Numbered from the stretch's first letter, positions 16,216-24,870 are shown. The stretch is DNA of 64,000 bases from an uncultured Pedobacter sp. (GCF_913776295.1 NZ_CAJYOJ010000088.1:20819-84818), one strand, 5' to 3'. Notes: generated from the sequence alone by a model not told the origin. Made by a program: numbers and translations.

Positions 16216-17254
16216 GGTTGTTATGAAATAAGTTGGTCGGCAGCTAAGTTAGGATGTTGTTTTTATCTTAACAAGAAAGCCAGGCATAAATTAACAGGTT
16301 AACGTAATAAAGGTTTCAGTTGCCTAAAATGGCGGATTAATCATATAAAAAGGTGCTGCAGCATTTTATTGGTTAGGTTCTGTCGGGCTGTTTGCTATAT
16401 CTCCGATGAAATCTGTGAAACAGCAAGCACTCCATAAGAAAACAAAAAATAGTGCTTAAATTGGAGGATGCCGCTTCCATCCCGTTTAGGTACAGCGGTT
16501 TGTGATGGTGAACCTGGTTTTCTCTGCAATTTGCTGAAAAACGAAAATAGCGGCACTGCTTTGGCCACCTAAACCCGACTGGCGCTTAAAGCCCGGAGCG
16601 AGGAACGATTGAGGACTTGTAGCAAAGGCGGGACTGAAAAAACCTAAATGCTTTTGAAACTGCTTTCCGAAAAAATTAAACAAGATTGATTAGGTTTATT
16701 ATTTGGAAAGCTGCTGCAGCATTTTATCCGGAGGCTCAGGCCGGGCTGTTCGCTATATCTCCGATGAAACCTGTGAAACAAGCAAGTACTCCATAAGAAA
16801 ACAAAAAACAGTGCTTAAATCGGAGGATGTCGCTTCCATCCCGTTTAGGTACAGCGGTTTGTGCCGTTGAACCTGGTTTTTTCTAAGATTCGCAAAAAAA
16901 CACAAATAGCAGCACTGCTTTGGCCACCTAAACCCGACTGGCGCGTAAAGCCCGGAGCGAGGCACGAGTGAGGACTTGTAGCAAAGGCGGGACTGAAAAA
17001 ACCTAAATGCTTTTGAAACTGCTTTCCGAAAAAATTAAACAAGATTGATTAGGTTTATCAATTGGAAAGGTGCTGCAGCATTTTATCGGTAGGCTCCGGC
17101 CGGGCTGTTCTAAATATCCCCGATAAAAAATCGGAGGATGTCGCTCGCGTCCCGTTTAGTTACTAAGACCTGTGCTTATCCCCTGAGCTTTATTTTCCGG
17201 CAACACTAATTCCGTGCTTTCTGCGTTTCCGTGGCCAATAATTGCTGCGGTTAA
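16216..17254. other. Large non-coding spacer with tandem elements
   Basis: About 1.04 kb between phhA and gtrA, mostly taken up by 2.3 copies of the ~358-bp element (16351-17165). Short minus-strand ORFs inside it are carried by the repeat and look non-coding. The phhA promoter must lie in 16216-16350. Confidence 0.7.
16351..17165. repeat. 2.3 tandem copies of a ~358-bp structured element
   Basis: Units start at 16351, 16709 and 17068 (periods 358 and 359), each beginning with a GCTGCAGCATTTTAT word; the third is cut short. Each contains GGGCTGTT…ATATC, an arm TCTCCGAT, a variable middle, ATCGGAGGAT, then GTCGCTTCCATCCCG. In unit 1 the second arm is ATTGGAG, which keeps pairing by G-U, and in unit 3 the loop shrinks to about AAAAA. 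Downstream come TTGGCCACCTAAACCCGAC and GAAACTGCTTTCC. Related copies occur at 660, 23264 and 51950. Confidence 0.85.
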
Positions 17255-17764
17255 TTAATCCTGCTTGCCTGTTTTATCTCCGATTTTCTTCACACTGAAA
17301 GTGAAATAATGTTGATACAGGTAACTGAAAAGAGCCATTGATACTGAAACGAGTATTCTTGATAAAATGGACAGAGTTGGATAATCTCTTAAAAGTTCCA
17401 GTAAAAACTTTAAGAAAACATAAGTAGCCAGAATATTGATAAACTGCAGATTTAAAAACCTGAAAAGCTGTACCCTACCTTTTAATTCGCTATGCGTAAA
17501 TATAACATATTTGTTGAGCAGAAAACTGGTTGGTATGGCAACAACGTAGTCTATTAATAATGAGGCCGTTTCTCTTTGAAGCACAAATGTGCCAAAATTT
17601 ACTTCCTCTGTTTTAAAAATAACAAAATAGGCAAAATAATAACTCAGGATACCCAGTAGCAAGGTGCTGCCACCAGTAGCCAGATACCGAAAATTATGTA
17701 AAGAAATAAATTTTTTAAAGGGAGGGTAAAAAAAATCTATGATGGCTAAAATTGCTTTGCGCAT
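17255..17764 (-). CDS. GtrA family membrane protein
   Basis: 169 residues with four hydrophobic segments: LATGGSTLLLGILSYYFAY; TASLLIDYVVAIPTSFLL; LQFINILATYVFLKFLL; LSRILVSVSMALFSYLYQ. The FRYLATGG and LNKYVIFTH motifs are typical of GtrA, a small protein thought to help flip undecaprenyl-linked sugars or otherwise act in surface polysaccharide assembly. No glycosyltransferase partner is adjacent. Confidence 0.88.
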   Translation of the reverse strand: MRKAILAIIDFFYPPFKKFISLHNFRYLATGGSTLLLGILSYYFAYFVIFKTEEVNFGTFVLQRETASLLIDYVVAIPTSFLLNKYVIFTHSELKGRVQLFRFLNLQFINILATYVFLKFLLELLRDYPTLSILSRILVSVSMALFSYLYQHYFTFSVKKIGDKTGKQD

Positions 17765-17842
17765 TACTTATACTGTTCGTTATTATTTTTGGGCGCAATT
17801 TACAATAAATTTCTATTGCCCGATAAAAGATCATTTGGGTAT

Positions 17843-18526
17843 TTACTCTTCGACAATCTGGGTAGGGGCTAAAGCTACAAAATCAATTACTGCACACCAG
17901 CTGTAAGAGGGATGCGGTTGTATGCTCACACCAACGGTGTTCAGTTTGTACTTTTGATCAAGCAAATTAAACCGGTGACCAAGGGAAGGTACGCCACAAT
18001 CTAACAATAAATGGCATACAATGTCCAGACTGTTCGAAAAGCCGAAGTCTATATTTTCGCTCATGGCTTTATTTGGGAAGTATTTCGATAAACGTTTCGA
18101 AAATTGATCACCATTGCTACTTTCATGTGTTTCGAGATTATTTCGGTTGAGGTCCTGGGCGTGACTACGGCTTAACGCAGATAATTTATCGTTAGGGTAA
18201 AATACGGGTAGATTTTTTAAGCCCTTTAGATGTTTTAGTAAAGAGGTATAGTAGCTGTTGTTACGGGCAATCCGCAGTTCGTTGTAATTTCTATATTGTT
18301 TAACCTTCGCGTTATAATTATTAATATAGTCTTCTAAAAAAGTGTAATAGAACTTTTCGCCATCAATACGGATCAGGTTCATATACATCACTACATTTTT
18401 CTCTTCGTTAGTTAAATAATGAGCATTTGCTGCGGTATTGGCCCTGCGGAATTCATTTTCTGTCCATTTTTGGGCATTAACCTGATGTACAAAAAATAAA
18501 AGGGCGAGTAAAAGTATGTTGCGCAT
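17843..18526 (-). CDS. CAP (SCP/PR1) domain protein, secreted
   Basis: 227 residues. The signal peptide MRNILLLALLFFVHQVNAQ is followed by a helical linker and a CAP domain with LSALSRSHAQDLNRNN, THESSNGDQFSKRL and SENIDFG, keeping the histidine and glutamate positions of the family cavity. Probably periplasmic or surface-exposed. The function of bacterial CAP proteins is generally unknown. It follows the gtrA start by 78 bp in the same direction. Confidence 0.85.
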   Translation of the reverse strand: MRNILLLALLFFVHQVNAQKWTENEFRRANTAANAHYLTNEEKNVVMYMNLIRIDGEKFYYTFLEDYINNYNAKVKQYRNYNELRIARNNSYYTSLLKHLKGLKNLPVFYPNDKLSALSRSHAQDLNRNNLETHESSNGDQFSKRLSKYFPNKAMSENIDFGFSNSLDIVCHLLLDCGVPSLGHRFNLLDQKYKLNTVGVSIQPHPSYSWCAVIDFVALAPTQIVEE

Positions 18527-18625
18527 CTGATGATTTTCAAGGATAACGCCATTTGGTGCAGATTATTTTCTGATTTAAGATTCGGATCGTGTTAATGGTT
18601 GGTGTTGACAGGCTATAATTAAAAA

Positions 18626-18688
18626 TAACCACAAAGCCACGAAAGCATAAGGAATATTTTCTTCGTGTTCTTCGCGTCTTTGTGGTTA
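18626..18688. terminator. Long imperfect hairpin, probable terminator of the SDR gene
   Basis: Outer arms TAACCACAAAG (18626-18636) and CTTTGTGGTTA (18678-18688), inner arms CACGAA and TTCGTG. It lies right after the stop of the minus-strand SDR gene (18702). The words match a widespread class of intergenic repeats (ACCACAAAGACGCGAAG type), so it may be a repeat that also ends transcription. Confidence 0.5.
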
Positions 18689-18701
18689 AAATTGTACTAT
18701 T

Positions 18702-19466
18702 TTATAAAAACATACCACCAGATGCTTCAATGCGCTGTGCATTAATCCATCTGGCATCTTCGGTGCATAGAAATGCCACTATGCCACCGATATCATCTGG
18801 CAAACCCACACGGCCTAAAGCGGTATTGGCAGCAATAGCGGTATTGATCTGATCATTATCCCGTACCATTCCGCCGCCAAAATCAGTTTCGATGGCGCCG
18901 GGAGCAACAATGTTCGATCTGATTCCTCGTGAACCCAATTCTTTTGCCTGGTATTTGGTTAGGGTTTCCATTGCACCCTTCATCGAAGCATATGCAGCAT
19001 AACCCGGGGTTGCAAAACGGGCCAGCCCCGATGAGAGGTTAACAATTCCGCTACCATCATTTAATAAGGGCAAAGCTTTTTGGGTTAAAAAGAAAGCACC
19101 TTTGAAATGGATATTTACCAGGGCATCAAACTGTTCTTCAGTAGTATCAGCAAATGAAGCGTGGATGCCAATCCCGGCATTGTTGATCAGGAAATCGAAT
19201 TTTTCTGCGTGGAAGACAGATTTTAAAATACTTTTAACCTCGCTGAAAAAAGCATCAAAAGTTTTGGTATCGCCAACATTTAACTGAATTGCTGCTGCCG
19301 GTACACCCAGTGCTTTAATTTCGTTTACAGTAGCATCTGCTTCCTCTTTTTTAGATTGATAGGTTAAAATAACACCAATCCCTTTCGAGGCGATTTTTAA
19401 GGCGGCGTTTTTCCCCAGTCCGCGGCTACCTCCGGTTACCAGGGCAATTTTATTTTGCGTTTCCAT
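18702..19466 (-). CDS. SDR family oxidoreductase
   Basis: 254 residues. NAD(P)-binding motif TGGSRGLGKN near residue 11, NNAGIG near 92, catalytic LSSG serine and YASMK tyrosine-lysine pair. The C-terminus ITE-type tail includes IEASGGMFL, usual for classical SDRs. The AraC-type regulator gene lies immediately upstream on the same strand (86-bp gap), a pairing that suggests regulation by that protein. The substrate is unknown. Confidence 0.9.
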   Translation of the reverse strand: METQNKIALVTGGSRGLGKNAALKIASKGIGVILTYQSKKEEADATVNEIKALGVPAAAIQLNVGDTKTFDAFFSEVKSILKSVFHAEKFDFLINNAGIGIHASFADTTEEQFDALVNIHFKGAFFLTQKALPLLNDGSGIVNLSSGLARFATPGYAAYASMKGAMETLTKYQAKELGSRGIRSNIVAPGAIETDFGGGMVRDNDQINTAIAANTALGRVGLPDDIGGIVAFLCTEDARWINAQRIEASGGMFL

Positions 19467-19552
19467 TTTCTTTTTATTTGTTAAACAAAATTAGATGGAA
19501 ATTGGCTGTAAAAATGGTGATAGCTTAAGTAAAAATGGTGACTGTTTAAGTT

Positions 19553-19960
19553 TTATGTATTGACAATTTCCTTATTGGCAACTAAAGACTCGAAATAAGC
19601 CTCCCGATACTGTTTTGGCGTTTGGCCGCCGAAGTGTTTAAAAAATTTGGTAAAGTTGGATGGATCGTAGGTTAATATCCTGGCAATTTCGGCTATGGGC
19701 ATGTTCACATTTTGTAACATGGTTCTGGCAATCTCCATTAAACGCTCTTCGAAAAAATAACAGGGCGAATGCCCGGTAGCAGCTTTTATGGTATTGCTTA
19801 AATGTGTAGGATGAACATGAATAAGCTCGGCAAAATCTCTTACCTCAAACATTTCTGTAGCACGGCCGGATAAAATGTCGTCAAGATGTTTATCTAATTC
19901 TTTTAAATAATCTGCAGCAATTTCATGTCTACGGGCAAAAAATTTCTGGGGGATTTTCAT
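19553..19960 (-). CDS. AraC-type helix-turn-helix regulator (short)
   Basis: 135 residues, essentially only the AraC DNA-binding domain with a short N-terminal helix. Two HTH units are visible: FAELIHVHPTHLSNTIKAAT and IAEIARILTYDPSNFTKFFK, followed by GGQTPKQYRE. No sensor domain is fused, and the length matches a stand-alone family in this phylum. It is the first gene before the SDR and probably controls it; this is inferred. Confidence 0.88.
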   Translation of the reverse strand: MKIPQKFFARRHEIAADYLKELDKHLDDILSGRATEMFEVRDFAELIHVHPTHLSNTIKAATGHSPCYFFEERLMEIARTMLQNVNMPIAEIARILTYDPSNFTKFFKHFGGQTPKQYREAYFESLVANKEIVNT

Positions 19961-20092
19961 ATCAATAACTTTTGATGACTAAACAAATATAACATTCGGT
20001 TAAACGAATATGAAATAAGGTTGCCGGCTGCAGTTTTTATGATGGAAGGATGATATGCCATGCGATTTATTGATGTGATGCATGTGCGTGGT

Positions 20093-20575
20093 TTATTGCT
20101 TATCTATGCCTAGGTAAAAAATTCCATCGATTATTTTTACTATCGTTTTGCTATAATCTGTTGCAATAAAATGGAAAGTGCCTTTAATCTTTTGATCAGT
20201 TACGCTGAGAATCTGTACCTTTCCATCACTTAAGACATAATTTTCTTCATTTTCGCCACTTTGGGTCTTTTTAACATAAGCACCGGCAACCTGTATCTGA
20301 TTGAGACTTAAAATATATTCTCCCACTCCATTGTAACCGATAATGTTCAGGTTGATCATCCGGTTTGAACCGCTACCTACTATCCTGAGCATTTTACCGC
20401 TTGGGCTGATTGTAAAATTGCTACTAATTACAGCATTATCAGTGAATTCTATTAAAGTATCATCTATGTAGATGCTAAAAATATCTTTTTCGGGTAAAGG
20501 TGTTTCTTTTTTGCAGGATGAAATAAAGAGGAGGCAGGTAAATGCCAAGGCGATTAATTTGAAAGATAGTTTCAA
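20093..20575 (-). CDS. Hypothetical lipoprotein
   Basis: 160 residues from a TTG start at 20575 (no in-frame ATG precedes the signal). The signal and lipobox are MKLSFKLIALAFTCLLFISSC with the cysteine near residue 21, then KKETPLPEKD. The remainder is beta-rich (GVGEYILSLNQIQVAGAYV, KGTFHFIATDY), as in small calycin-like or adhesin-like lipoproteins of Bacteroidota. No family recognised. Confidence 0.65.
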   Translation of the reverse strand: MKLSFKLIALAFTCLLFISSCKKETPLPEKDIFSIYIDDTLIEFTDNAVISSNFTISPSGKMLRIVGSGSNRMINLNIIGYNGVGEYILSLNQIQVAGAYVKKTQSGENEENYVLSDGKVQILSVTDQKIKGTFHFIATDYSKTIVKIIDGIFYLGIDKQ

Positions 20576-20625
20576 GAGTGTTAAGTTGTTTTTGGGTTAA
20601 TAGTGCCGCGAAGATATGGAATTTA

Positions 20626-21306
20626 TTAATCGAGCGAAAAGATATGCAATTTCTTTACGTATTGTTCTCGCTGGTACCAGTCGTTATATACCAGTTCGAT
20701 ATTTTCTACATCAAAAGTGCCAAAATCATAATCCCTGTATTTGTGGACCAGGTTAATCAAAGCCTCTCTGTTCTCTAATTCCGCCCGGAAGCGGATTATG
20801 GTAGAATGTGCAGTTTGAATGGCATATCGCTTATCAATACTTTGTTGCAGATTGGTATTTTTAAATACAGCTCTCAGGTCGTTTCTGATTTCATTCAAAG
20901 TATCGGTTAAAAATCCCTGAATGAGTATACACGAAGGAGAGGCTGTTAGTCCTTTAAACAGGATTTTGAAACTTTTGTGTCTGACTAAAACCTGCTGTAT
21001 CAGTTCTATATAATCCTTAACATTGATATTATCTAAATTAAAGCCATCATAGCAGGAAATAATCGACATTAAAGTGATATGAATATCCGTATTTTGATAA
21101 TAATACTGATTGGGTTCAATGGCTTTAGCCTTACTTAAAAATTGTTGAATGTTATGATTAATAGCAGCATCTGGCCTGATCACCAAAGTAACTCCAAAAC
21201 GCTGATCAGTGGCCGAATCAATTAAATGATCAATTTCATATTGGTCCTGAGCTATTTTGGCTACCGCTTCGGTATATAGTTTATTGTAGTGTTCAGCTAA
21301 ATCCAT
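20626..21306 (-). CDS. 2H phosphoesterase superfamily protein (2'-5' RNA ligase-like)
   Basis: 226 residues. The two HxT/S motifs of the 2H superfamily are visible and properly spaced: H76-I-T78 (DIHITLMS) and H167-S-T169 (TAHSTIIRF), about 90 residues apart. Such proteins hydrolyse or ligate cyclic phosphodiesters (RNA 2',3'-cyclic ends, ADP-ribose 1'',2''-cyclic phosphate, or 2'-5' bonds). There is no signal peptide. It is downstream of glyQS on the same strand, beyond a terminator. The exact substrate is unknown. Confidence 0.7.
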   Translation of the reverse strand: MDLAEHYNKLYTEAVAKIAQDQYEIDHLIDSATDQRFGVTLVIRPDAAINHNIQQFLSKAKAIEPNQYYYQNTDIHITLMSIISCYDGFNLDNINVKDYIELIQQVLVRHKSFKILFKGLTASPSCILIQGFLTDTLNEIRNDLRAVFKNTNLQQSIDKRYAIQTAHSTIIRFRAELENREALINLVHKYRDYDFGTFDVENIELVYNDWYQREQYVKKLHIFSLD

Positions 21307-21323
21307 TTTTATTATACAAAAAA

Positions 21324-21347
21324 AGTCGCAGGGGTAAACCTGCGACT
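21324..21347 (-). terminator. Rho-independent terminator (downstream of glyQS)
   Basis: Arms AGTCGCAGG (21324-21332) and CCTGCGACT (21339-21347) with a 6-base loop. Plus-strand A's at 21318-21323 give a T tract on the minus strand. It lies between glyQS and the 2H phosphoesterase gene, beyond a REP-like element. Confidence 0.85.
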
Positions 21348-21359
21348 GAATAAAATGAT

Positions 21360-21476
21360 CGTCATCTCAACCGAAGCATCGCGGAGTGCAGAGATCTATC
21401 CCAATGCAGATCTGGCTTCGCGGCGTACTTACTTGGTTCTCGGCTTTGTAGAATTCGGCTTTGTGTGACGAATTAA
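21360..21476. repeat. REP-like intergenic element
   Basis: Begins CGTCATCTCAACCGAAGC and ends near TGTGTGACGAA, with internal AGATCT words (GAGATCTATCCCAATGCAGATCT). It is the same class as 5601-5722, placed directly behind the glyQS stop. Confidence 0.55.
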
Positions 21477-21481
21477 TACTT

Positions 21482-23125
21482 TTAAGCCAACAATGCTTTC
21501 CAACTGGTAGCCTTGCCAATAATACCAGTTAAATCGGCAATGGCCACACGTTCCTGCTCCATGCTATCGCGGTGGCGAATGGTAACCGTATTGTCTTCTA
21601 AACTCTGATGGTCAACCGTGATACAGAACGGCGTACCTACAGCATCCTGACGGCGGTAACGTTTACCAATCGCATCTTTCTCTTCATAAATACAGTTGAA
21701 ATCGAATTTCAGCTCATTCATAATTTCACGGGCTTTTTCCGGTAAACCATCTTTTTTGGTTAGCGGGAAAATAGCCACTTTATATGGTGCCAAAGCGGGG
21801 TGTAAACGCAATAAAGTTCGGCTGTCTTGCTTATCTTCAGTGCTTAAATTCTGCTCTTCAAATGCATTGATCATGGTTAACAAAAACATCCGGTCTAAAC
21901 CGATAGAAGTTTCGATAACGTAAGGGACATAATTGCCGTAAGGTTTACCTTCCTCATTCAAATCGTTATCAAAATACTGCATTTTTTTGCCGGAATATTC
22001 CTGGTGTTGTGTTAAATCGAAATCGGTACGGCTATGGATTCCTTCCACTTCTTTAAACCCGAATGGGAATTCGAATTCAATATCGGTAGCGGCATTGGCA
22101 TAGTGCGCCAGTTTAACGTGGTCGTGGTAACGGTATTTGTCTGGGTTTGTGCCTAAAGCCTTATGCCATTTCAACCGTGCTTCTTTCCAGTATTCGAACC
22201 ATTTTTTGTCTTCACCCGGGCGAACAAAAAACTGCATCTCCATCTGCTCAAACTCACGCATACGCATAATAAACTGGCGGGCAATTACCTCATTTCTGAA
22301 AGCTTTACCAATCTGTGCAATACCGAAAGGAATTTTCATCCTGCCAGATTTTTGAACATTTAAAAAGTTAACAAAAATACCCTGAGCGGTTTCCGGACGA
22401 AGATAAACCTCATCACTACCTTCGGCCATGGCACCAAATTGTGTGCTAAACATCAGGTTAAACTGACGGACGTCAGTCCAGTTTGAAGTTTTTGAAATCG
22501 GGCAGATTACTTTGTAATTTACGATTAAATCTTTAAGCTGTGCTAAGTTTTCAGATTTAAGAGCAAGGTTCATTTCTACTTCAAGCGCCAAACCCTTTCT
22601 TACAAATTTCCAGCTGGCCTCGTCAACAAATGGATATTTTGTATTATCTAAAATCGTTTCCTCATCTTTAAAACCAGGGATCCAGGCCGCTTGTCCTTCG
22701 TCGCTTAAACTCAATATCTCCTGTTGAAACTCCTTAAATTTGGCTTTGTTTTCAGTACTGAAACTGGCTAATTCCGAATATAGTTCATCAATTTTATTTT
22801 CCAGTAACTGATCGGCACGGTAACGTTTTTGCGAATCTTTATTGTCAATCATCGGGTCGTTAAAGCCATCTACGTGTCCGCTGGCTTTCCAAACTTTAGG
22901 ATGCATAAAAATTGCAGCATCAATTCCTACAATGTTTTCATGCATTTGCACCATGGCTTTCCACCAATAGGTTTTAATGTTGTTTTTTAATTCGGCACCC
23001 AATTGGCCATAATCGTAAACAGCGCTTAAGCCATCATATATTTCGCTGCTCTGGAACACAAAACCGTATTCTTTAGCGTGTGATATTACATTTTTAAATT
23101 GTTCGTCGTTATTCTTTTGAGCCAT
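21482..23125 (-). CDS. glyQS: Glycine--tRNA ligase (homodimeric type)
   Basis: 547 residues, class II aminoacyl-tRNA synthetase that charges tRNA-Gly. The N-terminus has the GlyRS start SSEIYDGLSAVYDYGQLGAELK; motif 2 lies in FRNEVIARQFIMRMREFEQM; motif 3 in VIETSIGLDRMFL; a C-terminal anticodon-binding domain begins near APYKVAIFPL. The alpha2 type differs from the split glyQ/glyS of many proteobacteria. A TATCTTTG box (minus strand, 23133-23140) lies 7 bp before the ATG. Confidence 0.96.
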   Translation of the reverse strand: MAQKNNDEQFKNVISHAKEYGFVFQSSEIYDGLSAVYDYGQLGAELKNNIKTYWWKAMVQMHENIVGIDAAIFMHPKVWKASGHVDGFNDPMIDNKDSQKRYRADQLLENKIDELYSELASFSTENKAKFKEFQQEILSLSDEGQAAWIPGFKDEETILDNTKYPFVDEASWKFVRKGLALEVEMNLALKSENLAQLKDLIVNYKVICPISKTSNWTDVRQFNLMFSTQFGAMAEGSDEVYLRPETAQGIFVNFLNVQKSGRMKIPFGIAQIGKAFRNEVIARQFIMRMREFEQMEMQFFVRPGEDKKWFEYWKEARLKWHKALGTNPDKYRYHDHVKLAHYANAATDIEFEFPFGFKEVEGIHSRTDFDLTQHQEYSGKKMQYFDNDLNEEGKPYGNYVPYVIETSIGLDRMFLLTMINAFEEQNLSTEDKQDSRTLLRLHPALAPYKVAIFPLTKKDGLPEKAREIMNELKFDFNCIYEEKDAIGKRYRRQDAVGTPFCITVDHQSLEDNTVTIRHRDSMEQERVAIADLTGIIGKATSWKALLA

Positions 23126-23132
23126 AATGCAG

Positions 23133-23140
23133 CAAAGATA
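23133..23140 (-). promoter_or_regulatory. TATCTTTG -7 box of glyQS
   Basis: On the minus strand TATCTTTG matches the Bacteroidota -7 consensus TAnnTTTG and ends 7 bp from the glyQS ATG, implying a very short or absent leader. Confidence 0.55.
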
Positions 23141-23257
23141 ATAAAAAGGCGGAGGGTTTAAAGGTATAAGGTTGAAGGTTTTTGATCAACGCAAAGGCAA
23201 TGCTATCTTTATGTTGGTTTAATAACTATCAGAATTCTTTCAGCATCTTTTCAAAGA

Positions 23258-23720
23258 ATCGAATGCTTGGCCAATCAGCTTATATTTTCTTAAATTACTT
23301 ATATGGTTTAAAGGTTTAGGAAAGCAAGGTCAGTGCTAATCGGCTTCTGGTTTCCTGCTTTCCGCTTTACTTCGTTACACTCGTGCCCGCTGCAATCAGG
23401 TTTAGATGGCCAAAAATTAGCAACTATTAATGTTTTGAATCCGTTTAGCTTTATAGGCGCCTAAAGATTTATTCATTATCTATGATAGAAAGGTATCGGA
23501 TGCTTGGCCAATCAGCTTATATTTTCTTAAATTACTTATATGGTTTAAAGGTTTAGGAAAGCAAGGTCAGTCCTGATCGGTTTCAAACTCCCTGCTTTAC
23601 GCTTTACTTCGTTAAACTCTTGCCTGCTGCAATCAGGAGATTTAGATGGCCAGAAAGTAGCTATATCAATGGTTCAAATCATTAGCTCAGTAAGTATTTA
23701 AAAGGCCTGCTGGCGCCGTT
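23258..23720. repeat. Two tandem copies of a ~237-bp intergenic element
   Basis: The word TGCTTGGCCAATCAGC starts at 23264 and again at 23501; the next ~70 bases are identical in both copies before they diverge. Each then holds CCTGCTTTMCGCTTTAC, a short loop region with TTCGTTA, TGCC(C/T)GCTGCAATCAGG, and TTTAGATGGCCA. The arms CCTG/CAGG pair here where GGG/CCC pair in the element at 16709. The inverse complement TTGGCCAYCTAAA links it to the other copies. Confidence 0.75.
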
Positions 23721-23769
23721 AATCAATTTCGGCAATGAATTACCAAACATTAAACATTCTATTTTAACG

Positions 23770-23798
23770 TTTGCATCTTCCATTTTTTCCTACTTTTG
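23770..23798 (+). promoter_or_regulatory. Bacteroidota-type promoter of the GDPD gene
   Basis: TTTG at 23770-23773 and TACTTTTG at 23791-23798, separated by 17 bp, match the TTTG / TAnnTTTG promoter pair. The -7 box ends 4 bp before the ATG at 23803. Confidence 0.6.
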
Positions 23799-23802
23799 AA
23801 TC

Positions 23803-24723
23803 ATGAAATTCCATCATTTGTTATTCCTGGTTTTTGTTATCGTGTTTAACTCATGCAAACCAAAAGAGAAAAAACATCACTATATTAAATTTAACAACCT
23901 TACAGAGTTGTATCAATTCTTAAAATGGACACCGGAGAACCGTTTTCCACTCATCAGTGCGCATCGAGGAGGCCCCATGCCCGGCTATCCGGAAAACTGT
24001 ATCGAAACATTCGATCATGCCACTACTTATAATCCGGTTGTCATCGAATTCGATGTTGCTTATAGTAAAGATTCGGTCATGGTGATTATGCACGATGACC
24101 GGCTCGACCGTACCTCCACAGGAGAAGGACCGATTGGCGATTATACGTATGAGGAGCTCAAAGCCTTTAACCTGAAAGATGATGAAGGCAAGGAAACAAA
24201 GTTTAAAATTCCAACTCTGGATAGTGTATTGAACTGGAGTAAAGGCAAGGTGCTATTGACCATTGATTTGAAGAAGGGCGTTTCTTATCCAAAAGTGATC
24301 GAAAAAGTAAGGCAGTATAAAGCAGAAAGCAACTCCATTATCATTACCTATACGGCAGATCAGGCAAAAGAGGTACATCAGTTGGCGCCGGAATTAATGA
24401 TTTCTGCATCTGTTCAGAAAAAAGCAGAATTGAAACGCTTAAATAGTATGGGCATTCCGAATAACCGCATTGTAGCCTTTGTAGGCGTTTCGGCCCCAAG
24501 TAAAGAATTATATCAATACCTGCACAATAAAGGTATTACCACTATTTTAGGCACGATGGGGAATATTGATAAAAGCGCCATAGCCAGTCCGGCAAAAAAT
24601 GTTTATTATCATATGGTTAATAACGGTGCAGATATATTATCTGGCGATAATTTACCACAGGCAGCAGAGGAGCTGGATAAATTCAGGTACAATAAAAAAA
24701 TAAGTTCAGTGCATATTAATTAA
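23803..24723 (+). CDS. Glycerophosphodiester phosphodiesterase family lipoprotein
   Basis: 306 residues. The N-terminus LVFVIVFNSC with the cysteine near 18 is a lipobox, so it is probably anchored in the outer membrane or periplasm. The GDPD domain shows ISAHRGGPMPGYPENC (catalytic H and R), IEFDVAYSKDSV (metal-binding E and D) and MHDDRLDRTSTG. It should release sn-glycerol-3-phosphate and an alcohol from glycerophosphodiesters. It is transcribed alone from its own promoter. Confidence 0.93.
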   Translation: MKFHHLLFLVFVIVFNSCKPKEKKHHYIKFNNLTELYQFLKWTPENRFPLISAHRGGPMPGYPENCIETFDHATTYNPVVIEFDVAYSKDSVMVIMHDDRLDRTSTGEGPIGDYTYEELKAFNLKDDEGKETKFKIPTLDSVLNWSKGKVLLTIDLKKGVSYPKVIEKVRQYKAESNSIIITYTADQAKEVHQLAPELMISASVQKKAELKRLNSMGIPNNRIVAFVGVSAPSKELYQYLHNKGITTILGTMGNIDKSAIASPAKNVYYHMVNNGADILSGDNLPQAAEELDKFRYNKKISSVHIN

Positions 24724-24729
24724 CATGTT

Positions 24730-24812
24730 TGTCATTGCGAAACACGAAGCAATCTTAAAGCGTTTGCAGTAGACTATAGTCGCAGGAGTTCCTCGCGCCA
24801 CGCAACGACCCT
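24730..24812. repeat. Degenerate REP-like element
   Basis: Starts TTGTCATTGCGAAACACGAAG and decays through CACGCAACGACC at the far end, a diverged version of the GTCATTGCGA…CGCAATGAC element type. It lies between the GDPD and gldA genes and is followed by CTTTGCGAAAGGC / CTTTGCGGTTAAA words. Confidence 0.45.
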
Positions 24813-24870
24813 GATCCTAAACGTTACCTTTGCGAAAGGCTTTGTATTCTTTGCGGTTAAACATATAGAT

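Larger units (their letters stand above)
23126..23802. other. Non-coding spacer with duplicated element
   Basis: 677 bp between divergent glyQS and the GDPD gene. It contains the glyQS promoter box, two tandem copies of a ~237-bp element (about 23258-23720), and the GDPD promoter at 23770-23798. No ORF is supported. Confidence 0.7.

Noticed and set aside
16486..17042. Repeated ~65-residue minus-strand ORFs (MFNFFGKQFQKH)
   Set aside because: They are duplicated because the non-coding element is duplicated; the differences between copies do not follow codon positions, and the third unit lacks them.
23671..23695. tRNA-like words GGTTCAAATC and ATTAGCTCAG
   Set aside because: They resemble T-loop and D-loop sequences but stand in reverse order with no acceptor or anticodon stems around them.
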